Shown: positions 13,561 to 25,119 of the stretch, piece after piece
Layout: the number at the start of each line of letters is the position of its first letter
Numbering within the stretch: the stretch's first letter is position 1
Source of the DNA: Trichoplax sp. H2
Lineage: Eukaryota; Placozoa; Uniplacotomia; Trichoplacea
NCBI GenBank assembly: GCA_003344405.1
Contig: NOWV01000149.1
Location: forward strand, 1-64,000
Length of the DNA stretch: 64,000 nucleotides
Direction of reading: 5' to 3'
The notes under the pieces: generated by a model
What the model saw: only the letters and a program-made list of their open reading frames with translations
Database searches by the model: none
Told to the model about the DNA's origin: nothing
Program-made: the position numbers and the translations under genes

Positions 13561-13830
13561 TATCTAAATATGTCACGATGACATATTGCTATAATCCTGT
13601 TAGTTAACTCCTTGACCGTCATTGCAGCACCTTTTATAGAATTGTTTTTCTGAAATGTTGATCGTTCGGTAATGGTTCGACTTTATCTATAAAAGAATTA
13701 TGTTATGATAACATACTACAGTAATCATATTTGTTAACTTCAGGATCATCTCTGTAAAACCTTTTTTAAGCATTATTTTAAAAAAATGTTGATAGTTCAT
13801 CAATGCTTTGATTATTTCAACCGAATCAAG
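13561..13830. repeat. two-copy degenerate direct repeat, about 123 bp unit
   Basis: Two copies start near 13561 and 13684. They share, in order, tatct, a block like atgacatat or ataacatac, gttaactyc, a cattgcagcacctttta or ctctgtaaaacctttt block, and aaatgttgat followed by gttc. The copies are strongly diverged. No coding potential was seen. Confidence 0.55.
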
Positions 13831-14837
13831 GGTAAATTTATAACATCACTATGGACCCCTTAGCAAATCATTGCAGAAGGTAATAATGGTATCAACATGT
13901 GTGTTGCCTCATCATTTTTACAATGAATCCAGATTATATTATGGCTTTATAAATGTCAAAAAGAGGTCTAGAAAATAACAACTTGAAATTGAGGGAGGTA
14001 CCTTAGAAGAACATCCATTGTTGATGGCAAATATGTCACCGATTATTATATTATCTTTCATTTAAATCTTTTGCCACCTTTCGAGTTAATGCTAATCATG
14101 TTAATCTGGTGCTAGTTTTAGAGGTAAGGCAGGATATTTTTGATAAGCACCTATTTTCACTTCTAGCCACTACAAATGTTATTGACTAGATGCCATCAAA
14201 TATAAAATCTAGATGGCGTCCATGATTGACCGACGACAATTTTTCCGCTATCTATAATTATTAATAGGAGACTATTGATAACTATCTTTGTCTCTTTGGA
14301 AATCAGATAATGTCATAATGATAATTTCTTAATTAAACGATCCTTTCTTTCTCAACGAAAATGTTAAAAAAATAAGTTTCAAAATAAGTCAATAATATTA
14401 CCAATTAAAGGAATTGAAGAAAGATTGTTCTTTTACGGACTGATCTATGTTTGAAATTGCCACATCGATGATCAAAATTATTTAGAATAGATCCTACGCG
14501 ATATTAGAAAAATTGTTATAAATGATTGTGAGAAAAAGAGTCTGCAGTGTTAACAATAGCCAAACGTATTTGAACAATAATTAATTTCCATAACATATAC
14601 TGTGGCATTCATTATCGTTTTTAATCCAGACAAATGCTGCTAGGAGAAGAAAAAAGCGAGACAATTGAGTTAGAGATTGTTTAAAGCAACTGGGTTCTCC
14701 AACGTCATCAATACTCATCTTCAACTGGCTTATTAGTAAAAGTTTTTGAAGCTACCGCTTCATTAGTGAATTTAAGAGATAAGTAATCTTACTTTGCTTG
14801 GGATAGAAAATAGTTCAAAGTTTCATTCCACGCCACC
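13831..14837. other. spacer and upstream region of third GPCR gene
   Basis: No open frame or repeat was recognised. The start codon of the next gene lies in a near-ideal initiation context (cgccaccatga at 14831). Confidence 0.4.
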
Positions 14838-15860
14838 ATGAATTCAATGTTAAACAACAGTAACTCGACAAACCGTCCATCGATGTCAAATACTCAGCCA
14901 GCTCCAGACCTTACTTATAGTCATGTTCTAATGGGCATCATTGGAGGAATGTGTATCATTACCAATGCCTTCATTTTCATAACCATCGTTCGACGAAAAA
15001 AGCTGCGTACTCCTGCCAATGATATCTTGCAAAGTATGTTTATCAGTGGATTTTTATTTGGTGCTGTTTACATTCTACCGAAATGGACCAATTTGGAATA
15101 TTTAAGATGGCCAATCTACTGTTCATTATCAGGTCCAATTGGTGTACACTTTACGCTAATTTTCAATTTTCATCAGTGCCTTATCTGTATTGATAAGTTG
15201 CTTGCCTTGCGATGGCCATTAAAATATCGTATCTCCATTAGCCATTGCAAAATGATCACAGTCATTATTGTGATATGGTTAGTAGCAGCTTTTGCTGCGT
15301 TCTCACCTTTAATGTTTTTCAGACCTATCAGCAATGTCTATTGCATTCAAAGAAGCAGGGATGTGGAAAAGGAAGCTTTATATTTAAAGATTATTTACGG
15401 TCTAGTCTTCTTTGTGCCTCTCATTCTGATGGTTATTTCCTACACTGGTATCATAGTTATAGTTAATTCAAGAACAAGAATGGATCGCTACAGAAGCGAT
15501 AAACATATTGATCAGAATTTTTTTTCAATTACCATTAAAACTGCTAAACAAATGGCAGTTATAGCTGGTGCATTTGTAGTGCTGTGGTTACCATTTATTG
15601 CTATAAGTCTTTATGCTGTCAGTAACCCTTTTGCGCTATTTTTTCAAAGAAGCTGGTTTCAGCCTTTGTTTGAAACTCTTCGCTTCTTGGCATTTTCCTA
15701 TCCGGCTATAAATCCAATATTTTGCGCTTACTATGTTAATAGTATTCGCAAAGCCTTGTATCAAGATGTAGGACGCAAATTGACGGTAGTCAAGAAACCT
15801 CCCTATAGCAACACTAACAGCACTAATCTTCCACTAAAGACTACTTCACAATCCTTTTAA
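14838..15860 (+). CDS. class A GPCR with DKL in place of DRY, single exon
   Basis: A 340-residue seven-pass receptor without introns. The start is well supported by an exact gccacc before the ATG. The N-terminal tail is Asn/Ser-rich with glycosylation sites (Asn6, Asn9). Asn43 fits N1.50, and Cys95 and Cys169 fit the conserved disulfide. The DRY site reads D119-K-L, so the arginine of the ionic lock is a lysine. TM6 keeps W-L-P (250-252). TM7 has N292-P-I-F-C, that is NPxxY with Cys for Tyr. It is the third array member and appears closest to the first receptor (shared FAFSYPA-like and PLKYR segments). The family call is firm; ligand and coupling are unknown. Confidence 0.93.
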   Translation: MNSMLNNSNSTNRPSMSNTQPAPDLTYSHVLMGIIGGMCIITNAFIFITIVRRKKLRTPANDILQSMFISGFLFGAVYILPKWTNLEYLRWPIYCSLSGPIGVHFTLIFNFHQCLICIDKLLALRWPLKYRISISHCKMITVIIVIWLVAAFAAFSPLMFFRPISNVYCIQRSRDVEKEALYLKIIYGLVFFVPLILMVISYTGIIVIVNSRTRMDRYRSDKHIDQNFFSITIKTAKQMAVIAGAFVVLWLPFIAISLYAVSNPFALFFQRSWFQPLFETLRFLAFSYPAINPIFCAYYVNSIRKALYQDVGRKLTVVKKPPYSNTNSTNLPLKTTSQSF

Positions 15861-16785
15861 TTGTATCGAAAAGGTAACATACATCATTGGAAGAGTGCTA
15901 GCTTGCTCTTTGAATTGAGATCAATGTCATCTCTAATATCATTCTTGAATATAAGGTAAACACTTATAGCCTACTACCAGAATTATTCATCTTTGACACT
16001 TACTGAAACTTCTACAGCTATGATGCTTAGCTCCACTTTAGGATGAGCTTATTTCTTGTACTATGTATATGTTTCCATTTTATTTCATCCTGTTTTTGTC
16101 TCTCACCATGATTAGATAGAAGTAGGAAAATATGACTTATTCTTAAATAGTAATACGGTTATATTAATGATTAAAGGCTATATAGTACATCTCGAAACTT
16201 TTCTAACAGTCTTTTCCCTGATATTACATAAAATCAATTAGGGTTATACAATGCATTAGTATCGAATGTAAGTTGAAATTAGCGTTCTTTCTGCTTCTAG
16301 GATTCTATAGTAAAATAATAATTTCGATCATTTTTTCTACTATTACGCATATTAATTAATAAATACAATAATTTGTTGAATATGTATCAACCTCATTCTT
16401 ATCTTCTGTATTAAATTAACATATAGTCCTTTGATTGCTAAATAGTTCATGCTTAACTAATAATAGTAGAATCTGAAAATTATTCTAGATTGTATTCCAA
16501 AATAAATCTATCACTTTTTCTTCCTAAAATAAAGGTTTGAATTTTCATGATCGATATTGCTAGTATAAAACAAATATGTACCATGAAAATACAATATTTT
16601 AAAGATTATTGTCGATATGATAACAAGATACAAGATAACTCTTCAGCCGAAATTAAGAATTGATTTATTCAATGTAATAATTCTTTGGTTATAAGTCAAT
16701 GTGTATAAGCTTGCTCATATTTAAGCCGAGGTCAGAAACTTTCAAACACTAATATATCGTTTATGGTAGCTGGAGAATACCGGTA

Positions 16786-16941
16786 ATGTCCGAGAGTACT
16801 GAAGAGGAAACAAAAAAATCTAGATCGAATTATATTATTAATGCAGTCATTAAAATATCAGATATAAATAGAAAGTTTTCAGTTTATCCCTGTAGTTGTT
16901 TTCGCGGCGAACCTACAAATTACAGAGCACCCTTAATTTAA
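16786..16941 (+). CDS. very doubtful 51-residue ORF
   Basis: A short frame from ATG to TAA with an acidic then basic N-terminus (SESTEEETKKSR) and three cysteines. No signal peptide, membrane span or known domain is visible. At this AT content such frames are expected by chance; it is listed only because its composition is protein-like. Confidence 0.1.
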   Translation: MSESTEEETKKSRSNYIINAVIKISDINRKFSVYPCSCFRGEPTNYRAPLI

Positions 16942-19007
16942 TATCCTGTTTACTTCACTATCAAATTACTTACGCCAAAAATAACTCCTTTACAATGAAA
17001 TGAGATTACTACCCAATACTTGATATCAGCGTGTAATAACATCATCAAATATATTGGAATGCTAAAAATTTTTAACTGAGAATTATCATCTTGTTTTCTT
17101 TTGATCGTATCTACGTTCAATATTTATATAAATCTAAACTATCGTTAGTTTATTTATTCTACTGAAATATCTCGTGTAGTTATAAAAATTTATTCTTGAT
17201 ATGATAATAAGGGTAGCTTTAAACAACGAGTACTGCTTCATTTCAAGTGCCTCAATGTTTGTCTTCTTACTTTTCAACTTTATTAACGTAAACAACTTAA
17301 TGTTATACAATTAAAATTTGACTGTTTTATTCTTTCAGCAGGGGGGTTGCAGTATAGTCTCGTTACACTATCATGAACTGTATTACTTCTGACTCCAAAA
17401 ATACTTTCAAAAATACTGTCAAATCTCATTTCTTTATTATTGTTTATTCATCCATTTTATTTTTTATGAGTGGATAAGAGAGTATGACTATTCAATGCAT
17501 CGCAGTATTTTGCGCTGTAGTAAATTTTAACATTCTTCTGACGATGAATGCTTTGTTATTATTTTTAGAAAATATATTATTTTCTAGGAGACAGAAAAGT
17601 TTATTTCAACCCTTTATTAAAGTTACTGGACTATACTGTTTATTTCATAATACATTCTGAATATAATACTGATATCCAAATATTAAGACTTGTAAAATCG
17701 ATTTAAACCGCATCCACGAGTATAGCAATTTTAATAGCTATCTAGATCTACGGCTTGCCATTTCGTTGATATTATTTAAATAATCCTGCTGTTTTATTAT
17801 TCTGCGCAATGATTTTTCTCCATAAATTACCTGTTTTATTAACGAGTTCTTAGCAAAAGATGATAATATCTTTGTATAATTGCTTAATACGAAAGGAATC
17901 TTTAGCTTCTAAATATAGCGTACGGTTTGGCCTTTGAAAAAGAAATAATGAGGCAGCAAGAATCTAGTGCGATTGCCTTAAATAAGCATTAAACGGCGGC
18001 AACTTGGTCTGCACTGATTGAAATAATCATTGCAAACGTCTAATTTTGAATATAAATTTAAACAATATCATTTCGAACTATTTATTTAGATATGGCAGTA
18101 TCCATAAATACAAATTAAATTTTATATATTTAAGACTCATGCAAATATCAGTAGCCGATATTACAGAGAAACTCGGATGCGCGTTTCAGATTGAAATCAT
18201 TATCTAAAGCAATGGATTTGAACATCGTGAAAGGAAGTTAGTGTCGTAAAACAAACTGTGTAATACTTGAAATAATTAATTCGGCAATACTTTAGTAATT
18301 GGGTAGTTATGTCCATAGAGTTTCTTTATTATTATTGCTGTTATTATTAGAACATTTCAAACAGTTTAGAGAAATAACGCAGTTATACGAGTTTCAAAGT
18401 TTTACTTCAAATATTTCTTCTTCTGAAATACGCTAATATGCTAATGTTAATATCGCGCTTAACAATTATTTGTACTATAAGACAAGACTAAGCTGAAAAT
18501 TTGTAGAAAATGAAAGCCAAACTATTGGTATATTCGAAACATGTTAACTTTAAAATTATGCCATTGTATCATTTTATCAAATCTAATGTTTCACAGATAA
18601 ACGGAGAATTTATAAAATTTCCTACACGTTAACTAGGACAGCAAACAATTTTGCAGATGTTTATCGATAACAGCCCAAGCTGCTTAGTTACTACACAGAT
18701 GTCGTAAGTTCAAGTATTAATAATAATTTTATTTCACTGCTCAAAAACTTTTAAGCATGTATTCTCCTAATAAAACAAACATAACAGTAGTAAATGCATG
18801 TATGCTGTTTATCTACATGGAAAATGATTTATTCTTATGTCCATTATTAAACCTACAAAGATTTATTCTTCTGAAAATGGATCTAGTTTGATATTATTTC
18901 CGTAACCGTTGATAATATAATCAGTATTGTAGCTGTGATATATATAACCTGATTTTCAAATCCATAGTAACCATTGGAAACATAGGACCATAAAGACAAC
19001 ATCAACA

Positions 19008-19066
19008 ATGTCGTTGATAGCGAAAAAGTTTCAATTTTATGAGTACAATGTCAACGGCTACATAAT
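19008..19066 (+). other. possible isolated first exon
   Basis: An ATG in fair context (caacaatgt) opens 19 codons that end in phase 2 exactly at a consensus donor (gtaagt, 19067). No downstream exon in matching phase could be joined with confidence, so the gene, if any, is unidentified. Confidence 0.12.
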
Positions 19067-20498
19067 GTAAGTTTTCATATTTTATTTCCAATGGCGCCGC
19101 TATCAAGGAATGAGTCTAAATTTGAGTTATAACTAATTTTAATGAAGCATCATGTTTTATTTATTAAATGAGCAGAAATACTCGGAACATACGATAATAG
19201 TCAAAGCCTTAAGGGATCAATTTCATATTTATGAACGAAGCTAATCAATGTAAAAGATAAGACCAAGAAGTGATTAGAGGAATAGAACTATATATAATTG
19301 AATGAAATAAAATATATTTTTAGTCCTTAAAAAAGATTGTAGATAACAGTCTAATTCGCTTGCTTCACTAATGAGCAAGGTCTAAATTACTTTAGGGTAT
19401 CTATCTTTTCGAAGGAAACAATAGGTTCTGTTCAAGATAGTTATTCTGGCAGCATGAAAACTTCTCTACGCTAACATAAATTAAATTTATTAATCAAAGC
19501 AAAGATACTGCCTTTCGTAATCTTGCTAATTTTGATGATGCTAATTACGCAATCGACTTAGAGGACAATTCTTGTTATGAATCTAGATCATCATAAGTGA
19601 AACTAAAAAATACCTTAATTTAATCATAATTGCCGTAATTGTCAATTGCTTTGCATCCAGTTTACATAATAGCATCCCAAAATGAATCTACGGTTATTAA
19701 TATTGAAGTTGATAATTACTATCAGCACCATAAGTATACCACAGAGTAATATTTTAAGATATTAGTCTAGTGCAATCCAATCATAATATTTAAAGTTTAT
19801 TCTACAATATTTATCTTCAATTTTGCTAGTAATTTAGCATGTTATTACTATATGAAAATTAGTATTTTAATTTCTATGCTTACATTTAATGTATCCTATA
19901 ACCATAAAATATTCTTAATTTATTATTCTCCTCTTTATCAACAAAAAATCAATGTTTATCAGACATACAGTGTTACCAAGCCTAGGCGACTAAAATCTCC
20001 ACCGGCCTATAAATCATTACTATTGTCTGGGTTTACGTTAAATGACATATTTTTGCTTCACCAATTTCAAATTGGAATAAGGCTATAGTTAACAATTCGC
20101 TAAAAAAAAGTAATTTACCGATATTATTAAAATTTCGATTTTACTTTTGTAGATAGCTAATATCATGATGCATAATGGATAATTTTAATCAATTGTTTTC
20201 AAGCTATATTTAGTCCATTGTATATCGACCATTGAATACTTTTTTTAAATGTTCTATAAATATCTGTAAGCCTGGTACAATTTTTTTAATTTTACGTTTT
20301 TATTTTTCAAGAGAAAAACTATTTTACATGCTAAAAAATCGTACCTATCAGCAGTTATCGATCTCCCGGAAAAATTTGACTGGTATCATTCCAATATTTG
20401 GATAATAATCTAGACCTTAATTTTTGAATATTCTAAACGTCTCTCTAGTCAATAAATATATTTCAGCGTTTTGGCTTTCGTTCTCTCTCCGATTAAGC

Positions 20499-21491
20499 AT
20501 GATCAACTCAAGTTACATTCAACAAATTGATATCATAGCTGTTATGGTATGGTCTACTGTTGGTTCATTAGCCTTAGTAGTTAATTTAACATTTATCATC
20601 ATGTACTGTATTAGAGGTTGGCCTCGGCGAGTTATCAGCAATATCTTAATTAGTCAATCAATTGGGCACATTTTGTATATTGCAGCTTACGTCTTTCCGA
20701 GATTGGCATTTGTAGAATGGCAAAGTTTAATCATTTATTGCAATTTTTTCCCTGCCTTGCAAATTGCTATCATTATAATTTTATTTCTACATCCACTTTG
20801 TATCAGTATTGACTGCTATTTAATGATATTTTATCCAATGTATTATCGCTGCCGTAAAGTTCAGCGTAAGATGAGGCAGATGATCATTATAATTTGGGTA
20901 GTTGCTATCGTTGTAGCAGTTATATCTTTAGTTACATTTCATCACTGGTCTAATAACGGCTGTAATCAAAGTTATACTTCACCACTTAAATCTGTTTACA
21001 CGTTGTTTGTAATGGTTGTCTGTGCCTGCTGCCCCTTCATTATTACTGTTCTATGTTACTGGCGAATTCTTAAGCAATCATTAAATCAACCAAAAGCTAG
21101 CTTTGACAAAAGGATGCCAATATTGAAGCGAAGAAATAGTCCTAATTCAATGGAATCATTATATAGTAAAAATCGAGCCGTAGCTAAATTAATGGCTATA
21201 AACTTTATGCTTTTTAGTATTTTATCTTTGCCCTTTCTTACATTATTTACAATTCGATCGATAACAAGAAGTGATATTGGCACTGGAGCATTTGTAGTTT
21301 TACGGTATATTTCACACTTTTATTTTATCTTAGCTCCAGTAATTAATTTATTATTTATTCACTATATTAATGCAGCAGTTAAGGAAGCTATGCTTAGTTC
21401 TAGAGTATCATGGAGTAATAGTTCGATAAAATTAAGTATCGGAAGATCCTTTCGATCGCTTGCAGGTACTGTGGATGGTACTACTGTATAA
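20499..21491 (+). CDS. divergent class A GPCR with DCY in place of DRY, single exon
   Basis: A 330-residue receptor-like protein counted from the first ATG (20499). The frame is open further upstream, but only from a TTG codon, which is an unlikely start in an animal. Seven hydrophobic segments, Asn29 (N1.50), Cys81 and Cys155 (disulfide), and W133 (4.50) support the family. The DRY site is D105-C-Y, so the key arginine is lost. TM6 keeps only the proline (SLPF, 243-246). TM7 reads APVINLLF around 279-286, so NPxxY is not intact. The third loop is longer and basic. It is the most degenerate of the four and may couple weakly, act as a decoy or chaperone, or be decaying. Confidence 0.9.
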   Translation: MINSSYIQQIDIIAVMVWSTVGSLALVVNLTFIIMYCIRGWPRRVISNILISQSIGHILYIAAYVFPRLAFVEWQSLIIYCNFFPALQIAIIIILFLHPLCISIDCYLMIFYPMYYRCRKVQRKMRQMIIIIWVVAIVVAVISLVTFHHWSNNGCNQSYTSPLKSVYTLFVMVVCACCPFIITVLCYWRILKQSLNQPKASFDKRMPILKRRNSPNSMESLYSKNRAVAKLMAINFMLFSILSLPFLTLFTIRSITRSDIGTGAFVVLRYISHFYFILAPVINLLFIHYINAAVKEAMLSSRVSWSNSSIKLSIGRSFRSLAGTVDGTTV

Positions 21492-23817
21492 TTCTACTTC
21501 TCGTTTCTTACATCCAGTATATTACTTATCTACTTGTGTTTAGTAGCATTATATATTGTGGTATTAAGATATAACATTATTCTGCATTCAGAGTACAATT
21601 TAAATTAAAGATCTTCATCACAAAAATTATACTCGTAGGCAGTGCAATATACTTATGCTATTAAGTTCTGCTTTAACCGATGTCATAATACACCTAAAGA
21701 AGGAGGTATAAGAACGCTGATACTGAAAATTCAGTACTAGATGTTATTAACTGACTCTCGTTAGTAACTGTAACTATTTCCAATATTAAATAAAATCACT
21801 TGCGTCAAGGATAAACCATGAAATAGACGAATTCTTTCATGATTATTTTCTGTTTAGAAAATTTATCTTGCTTGCCTTGACTCTCATTCATTGTCGTCCG
21901 TTATTTGCTGCCCTAATACATAGCACGTGTACAAAGTTTTCCAATTTCATTATTGTAGGCCAAATAATTAATGCAGCATTTTTTTATTTCTGCTTTGATT
22001 AACTATATATTGTTCATTGTTAACAATGTTTTATGAATATAATGTAGAATCTAAATTCCAATCAGTTATGACTATCAATAAAGGAAAAATTTTAGCATAA
22101 AATATCTGGAAAATATATACATAGAATGTATTATGTAGAATACTTGAACATTAAAAAAAATCTCCCCTTATTAAATCGATGAGCGATATCTTTTTCTATT
22201 ATGGGCGTCTTTAAAAGTTAATAGCACAGTAATTTATCAGTTCAGTTTCCTTCTAAAGATACTGTATCAAAATTAAGTATAGTACAAACCAAATAAAAGA
22301 TTAATAAAATCCCATAAATCGTATTTGCGTTTGTCTCTTTGGCATACAATTATTCGCTAAATTTACAAAAGGCTTAAAGCAAATTGTTAGAATCAAAGAT
22401 GCTAACAGATACATTAAATCATGTTTGCTCTGCAGGCATTTTCAGATCAGCGACGAAAACTGAAATTTGAATGTTTGTGTTTTGTGTGGCTGTAAAAATA
22501 AATGCCCTCTATACTATATTTACGTTATTATTGCATTAGGTTAAAAGCAAAGCAATAGATAAAATGACTTAAGAATTATCCTATTTAAACTGTATCTGTT
22601 ATAGTATATCACATATTTATGTAATTACTGATGACGTTGTTATATAGCCATATTGCGTAACCACAGAAATTAGATCATATTCGATGCTAAAATATTGAAT
22701 CTTGAAAGGTATTGAATAACAAGGAAATCAGTTGTTATCAAGTTATAATAGTGTTTATTAGCTCCCAGAATATTTGCATGTATGTAAATTCTTCAAAAGA
22801 TATCATACGATTAGTCGCGATTACCCTTCTTAACCCTTCGGAGAACACTTAAGTCTACAGGAAGTCTAGTAGAACGCTAGAATGGCAATAGAGATTTCAA
22901 CTTGTCTGCAAAATTTACCGTAGATGACAAACAGAATAAATCAATCCAACGTGTACAAATCCCCTTATACTTGAAAATTCTAAGAAGCAATTTTAGAACA
23001 TAATCGATTTCAATCCAAAATTTTACTTACATTACTTATGAATCTTTATTAGTGAGCATAGCCAATGAAGCCCCATAATACAGAATGATTAATTCACCGT
23101 TGCCAACTTTCATAGTTTAAAATTTATAGTCATGAACTAATATATTTTTGAGTACAAAAGATAATGGCCACTATTGCAATTGTGAACTACTGTCTGTTTG
23201 TACGTAGTATCTTATATACATATGACCGGTAAAACTACTAATTGTTTATGAAGTAATTTTAGAATTTTAGTGTTCAGATAGCAGTAATGACCAACTGAAG
23301 ATTATGCCAATGCCAATATTCCTCGCTGTATTTGATACAGTATTTTATATGAAAGCAGAATAGACTGTCATAAATTTTATCTTTTAACATTTACTCAGCG
23401 GTGCAGAAGATAGTTTGCATAGCTTGGGCCAATATCTACCAATAATGTCCTACTGCTTACTACTGTAAATTCGGCGCAATTATACTGCTGCTAACACAAC
23501 GCTCCCTCCTGCATTTTGTATAATCCGTAAGAATCGAGTGTACGGCCAGCAGTTTTGCTAGCCTTCTATTCAAGAATTGTAGTCTTCAGATGGTAGCAGC
23601 AGTCTCCAACCACGGATTGTGCAGATACAAAAATATCCTGAATGAACTGTGTATTTAATACCGTATTTTACAAGTTATTCTACTGTTGATGAACTGTAGT
23701 AGATGCTATCTTCGTGTGCATAGACGATGAGGGTATTATACAGTGCTACCGTCTTCTACTCTCACTTTAAATTAACCGCAAAATTTTTATCACTTCATTT
23801 ATTACATTATTACTTAG
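21492..23817. other. AT-rich spacer
   Basis: No gene is seen. The interval where a fifth receptor might be expected from the array spacing (around 26 kb) also has no receptor frame. Confidence 0.4.
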
Positions 23818-24240
23818 TTTTAAACCGTAAGGATGGCAACGGTGATGTGTATTTACATGTACTTTGTATGTTATGTTATTGTTTTTACAGTTAACTCAAT
23901 TGATTTCAAACAGTAACAACATCAATAACTATGCATGCATATGCATTACATATATCATATGTTGTTTTATTATGCCTACCGTTAACTAATTCTATTCTAT
24001 GCTTCAGACCCTAAATACGGCAACCGCGATGTATATTTCCACTTTTATTGTATGTTGCGTTGTTATTTTTACTGTTATCTAAATTTAATTAAGACCGTAA
24101 GGACGACAACAGCAATGTGCCTTTTACACGCATATAAATTTACGTGTATTATGTTATTGCCTTTTAGCTTTAATTGAATTTAAGACGTTGAGGATAGCAA
24201 CGGTGATGTCTATTTACACGTTGATTATATTATATAGAAT
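23818..24240. repeat. four-copy degenerate repeat, about 90 bp unit
   Basis: Copies begin near 23821, 24007, 24093 and 24181. Each has a start like gaccgtaaggayggcaac, then gtgatgtgtatttacac, then a TG-rich ttatgttattg block, then a gttaactcaatt or tttaattgaattt end. The first copy is separated from the rest by unrelated sequence. The copies carry several indels and no conserved coding frame. Confidence 0.65.
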
Positions 24241-24932
24241 GCTGTATCTGTTAACGGTAAAAACAGCATTAATATCATTTGGACTGTTGCCACGATAGTC
24301 CGTGCGTCTGCAAGTCTGTTCCTTCCTACTGTTATACCACTATAAAATATAGTAATGTTAAAACAAAAGAGAGAAATAAAAAATAACGGTTACTGCTGAA
24401 CAATACTGCAACATAGTTAACTGCTATAACGGGCCAAAATCGCCAGTATACTATGTTTTCTTGTAGTGATTGAATTCTTGCATACTGTACATTACTAACA
24501 CAAATTACAATATGAAATATGTACATATTTACTAGCAAACGTCTGATGTTACGAGAAGTATGTTTTACATAGGATCATTTACAGTTCAAGAAGGTGAAGA
24601 TGAAAGACGAATTGAGCGTAGTTAACTATAATTTAGTTCATTAACTGATTAGTTGCTATTCAATTTACTTCGTAACATAAAACGCTGACGACAATATATA
24701 GTACGGTGCTGAGTATAGCAGCGCTTCGATAATATATCATCTGCCATAGGACTTTAGCTGGTATTAATATTTTGTAACTCTGGTACATATCAACTGAGAT
24801 TATTTATTCTATTAAACCATTCGTCATTTCTGCAGTTATTGACAGAATTACTTAAGCAGACTATTTATCCGTCTGGTCCCATTTCATATTTTACTGCATC
24901 TAGTTCACATTTGCCCGCCGTCCTAAATCATA
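24241..24932. other. AT-rich spacer
   Basis: No supported gene. A 68-codon minus frame (24332-24538) is hydrophobic but has no start context or domain and is treated as chance. Confidence 0.35.
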
Positions 24933-25119
24933 ATGTTAAATTCAACTACTGAAAGTGTACAAGGGAGAAATGCTTTCATGCATGAATCAAGCCGTATTGC
25001 TGTTTTGGACAGAAGCATGAATCAACCGATAAGAAAGTAAGTGATATACCATGTATTTTTATCAGATTAAGGTTTTAAAAGCGGTTCATCTATTTAAATT
25101 ATCTTTTTAGTCATAGACC
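24933..25119 (+). CDS. possible two-exon micro-gene, unknown function
   Basis: An ATG at 24933 opens 34 codons plus two bases, ending at a perfect donor (gtaagt at 25037). A pyrimidine-rich acceptor (tatctttttag) follows, and reading on in phase gives nine more codons and a TAA, for about 43 residues in total. There is no signal peptide, membrane span or known domain; the C-terminal end is basic (NHRPLHNFK). The clean splice pair and phase are the only support, and the second exon may instead belong to a longer, unrecognised transcript. Positions of the second exon are approximate. Confidence 0.2.

Larger units (their letters stand above)
15861..20498. other. AT-rich spacer with weak short frames
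   Basis: No convincing gene was found in this 4.6 kb. A 51-codon frame (16786-16941) and a 78-codon frame (19852-20088) have no recognised domain and are within chance length. A frame starting at 19008 runs into a perfect gtaagt donor at 19067 and is listed separately. Confidence 0.4.

Noticed and set aside
20424-20498. N-terminal extension of receptor 4
   Set aside because: It would start at a TTG codon; the first ATG at 20499 gives a receptor of normal length.
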